Assembly (NCBI GenBank): GCA_015494815.1
Contig: WGAK01000216.1
Coordinates: forward strand, 1-24,623
Source of the DNA: Anaerolineales bacterium
GTDB taxonomy: Bacteria; Chloroflexota; Anaerolineae; Anaerolineales; DRMV01
Direction: 5' to 3'
DNA length: 24,623 bases
The position numbers were made by a program, and so were the translations under genes. Below the pieces are notes generated by a model. It was given only the letters and a program-made list of their open reading frames with translations. It was not told the DNA's origin and did not search any database. Shown piece after piece: positions 24,302 to 24,623 of this stretch (position 1 is its first letter; the number at the start of each line of letters is the position of its first letter).

Positions 24302-24623
24302 GCCAACCACCGCTGCGTACCGACGATTTCGATTACGACCTGCCGCCTGAGTTCATCGCCCAGGAGCCGGTGGAGCCGCGGGACCACGCCCGCCTGCTGG
24401 TGTTGCACCGCGACACCGGTCGGATGCAGCACGCGCGCTTCTATGAGTTGGGACGCTTCTTGCGGCCGGGCGACTTGCTGGTGGCCAACCAGACGCGCGT
24501 CATCCCCGCGCGGCTGTGGGGGCGCAAGGTGCCTACGGGCGGCAAGGTGGAACTCTTGCTGCTGCGGGCCGAGGCGCCCGACACCTGGCAGGCCCTGGTG
24601 CGCGGCCGGGGCCTGGTGCCCGG
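24298..24623 (+). CDS. queA: S-adenosylmethionine:tRNA ribosyltransferase-isomerase (partial, runs off right edge)
   Basis: The first 108 residues of QueA, which adds the ribosyl ring of SAM to 7-aminomethyl-7-deazaguanine in tRNA during queuosine synthesis. The N-terminal family blocks are visible: DDFDYDLPPEFIAQEP, then RDHARLLVLHRDTG and PGDLLVANQTRVIPARL. The ATG overlaps the PHP gene stop (ATGA), implying coupling. The frame is open to the window end. No other queuosine gene is in the window. Confidence 0.95.
   Translation, partial: MSQPPLRTDDFDYDLPPEFIAQEPVEPRDHARLLVLHRDTGRMQHARFYELGRFLRPGDLLVANQTRVIPARLWGRKVPTGGKVELLLLRAEAPDTWQALVRGRGLVP

Overview
The window is very GC-rich (about two thirds G+C by eye) and carries ordinary bacterial housekeeping genes with AGGAGG-type ribosome binding sites and sigma70-type promoters. 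The mix fits a Chloroflexota bacterium, probably Anaerolineae: a DNA topoisomerase I with an extra N-terminal zinc ribbon, a zinc-binding L32, a V4R-domain protein, SelA, and an AbrB-radical SAM protein. This placement rests on gene content and remembered family distributions, not on a search.

Layout. 1-1781 (minus): the start and most of a secreted lipoprotein gene that runs off the left edge. 1782-2390: a gene-poor gap with a REP/MITE-like inverted-repeat element and an extended -10 promoter. 2391-6010 (plus): a three-gene BMP/nucleoside-type ABC importer operon (ATPase and two permeases) without its binding protein. 6041-16223 (minus): a co-directional run, in transcription order topA, a NYN-domain protein, a V4R protein, alaS, a DNA methyltransferase, an MjaI-type restriction enzyme, and ftcD. 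16678-17943 (plus): an AbrB-radical SAM-SPASM protein preceded by a leader of about 250 nt. 17983-19365 (minus): selA. 19687-20984 (plus): rpmF and fabD. 21067-23113 (minus): a solute-binding protein gene behind secG. 23231 to the right end (plus): a PHP metal-dependent phosphoesterase overlapping the start of queA.

The most interesting unit is the restriction-modification pair at 7375-9292. It is lower in GC than its surroundings and packed between alaS and ftcD, with only 15 bp on one side and a 1-bp stop/start overlap on the other. The methyltransferase has an SPPY (N4-cytosine/beta-type) catalytic motif and an added C-terminal domain that resembles staphylococcal nuclease but seems to have lost its catalytic residues. 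The endonuclease looks like the MjaI family, whose founding member recognises CTAG as I recall. By eye I found no CTAG anywhere in the 24.6 kb, where dozens would be expected from base composition, which fits a CTAG-specific system.

Secondary points are an AbrB domain fused to a radical SAM enzyme resembling tungsten-cofactor oxidoreductase maturases, with an unexplained long leader; an FtcD whose cyclodeaminase half is shortened and lacks its Gly-rich motif; a perfect 22-nt palindrome beside a REP fragment upstream of rpmF; and consensus promoters for rpmF and secG.
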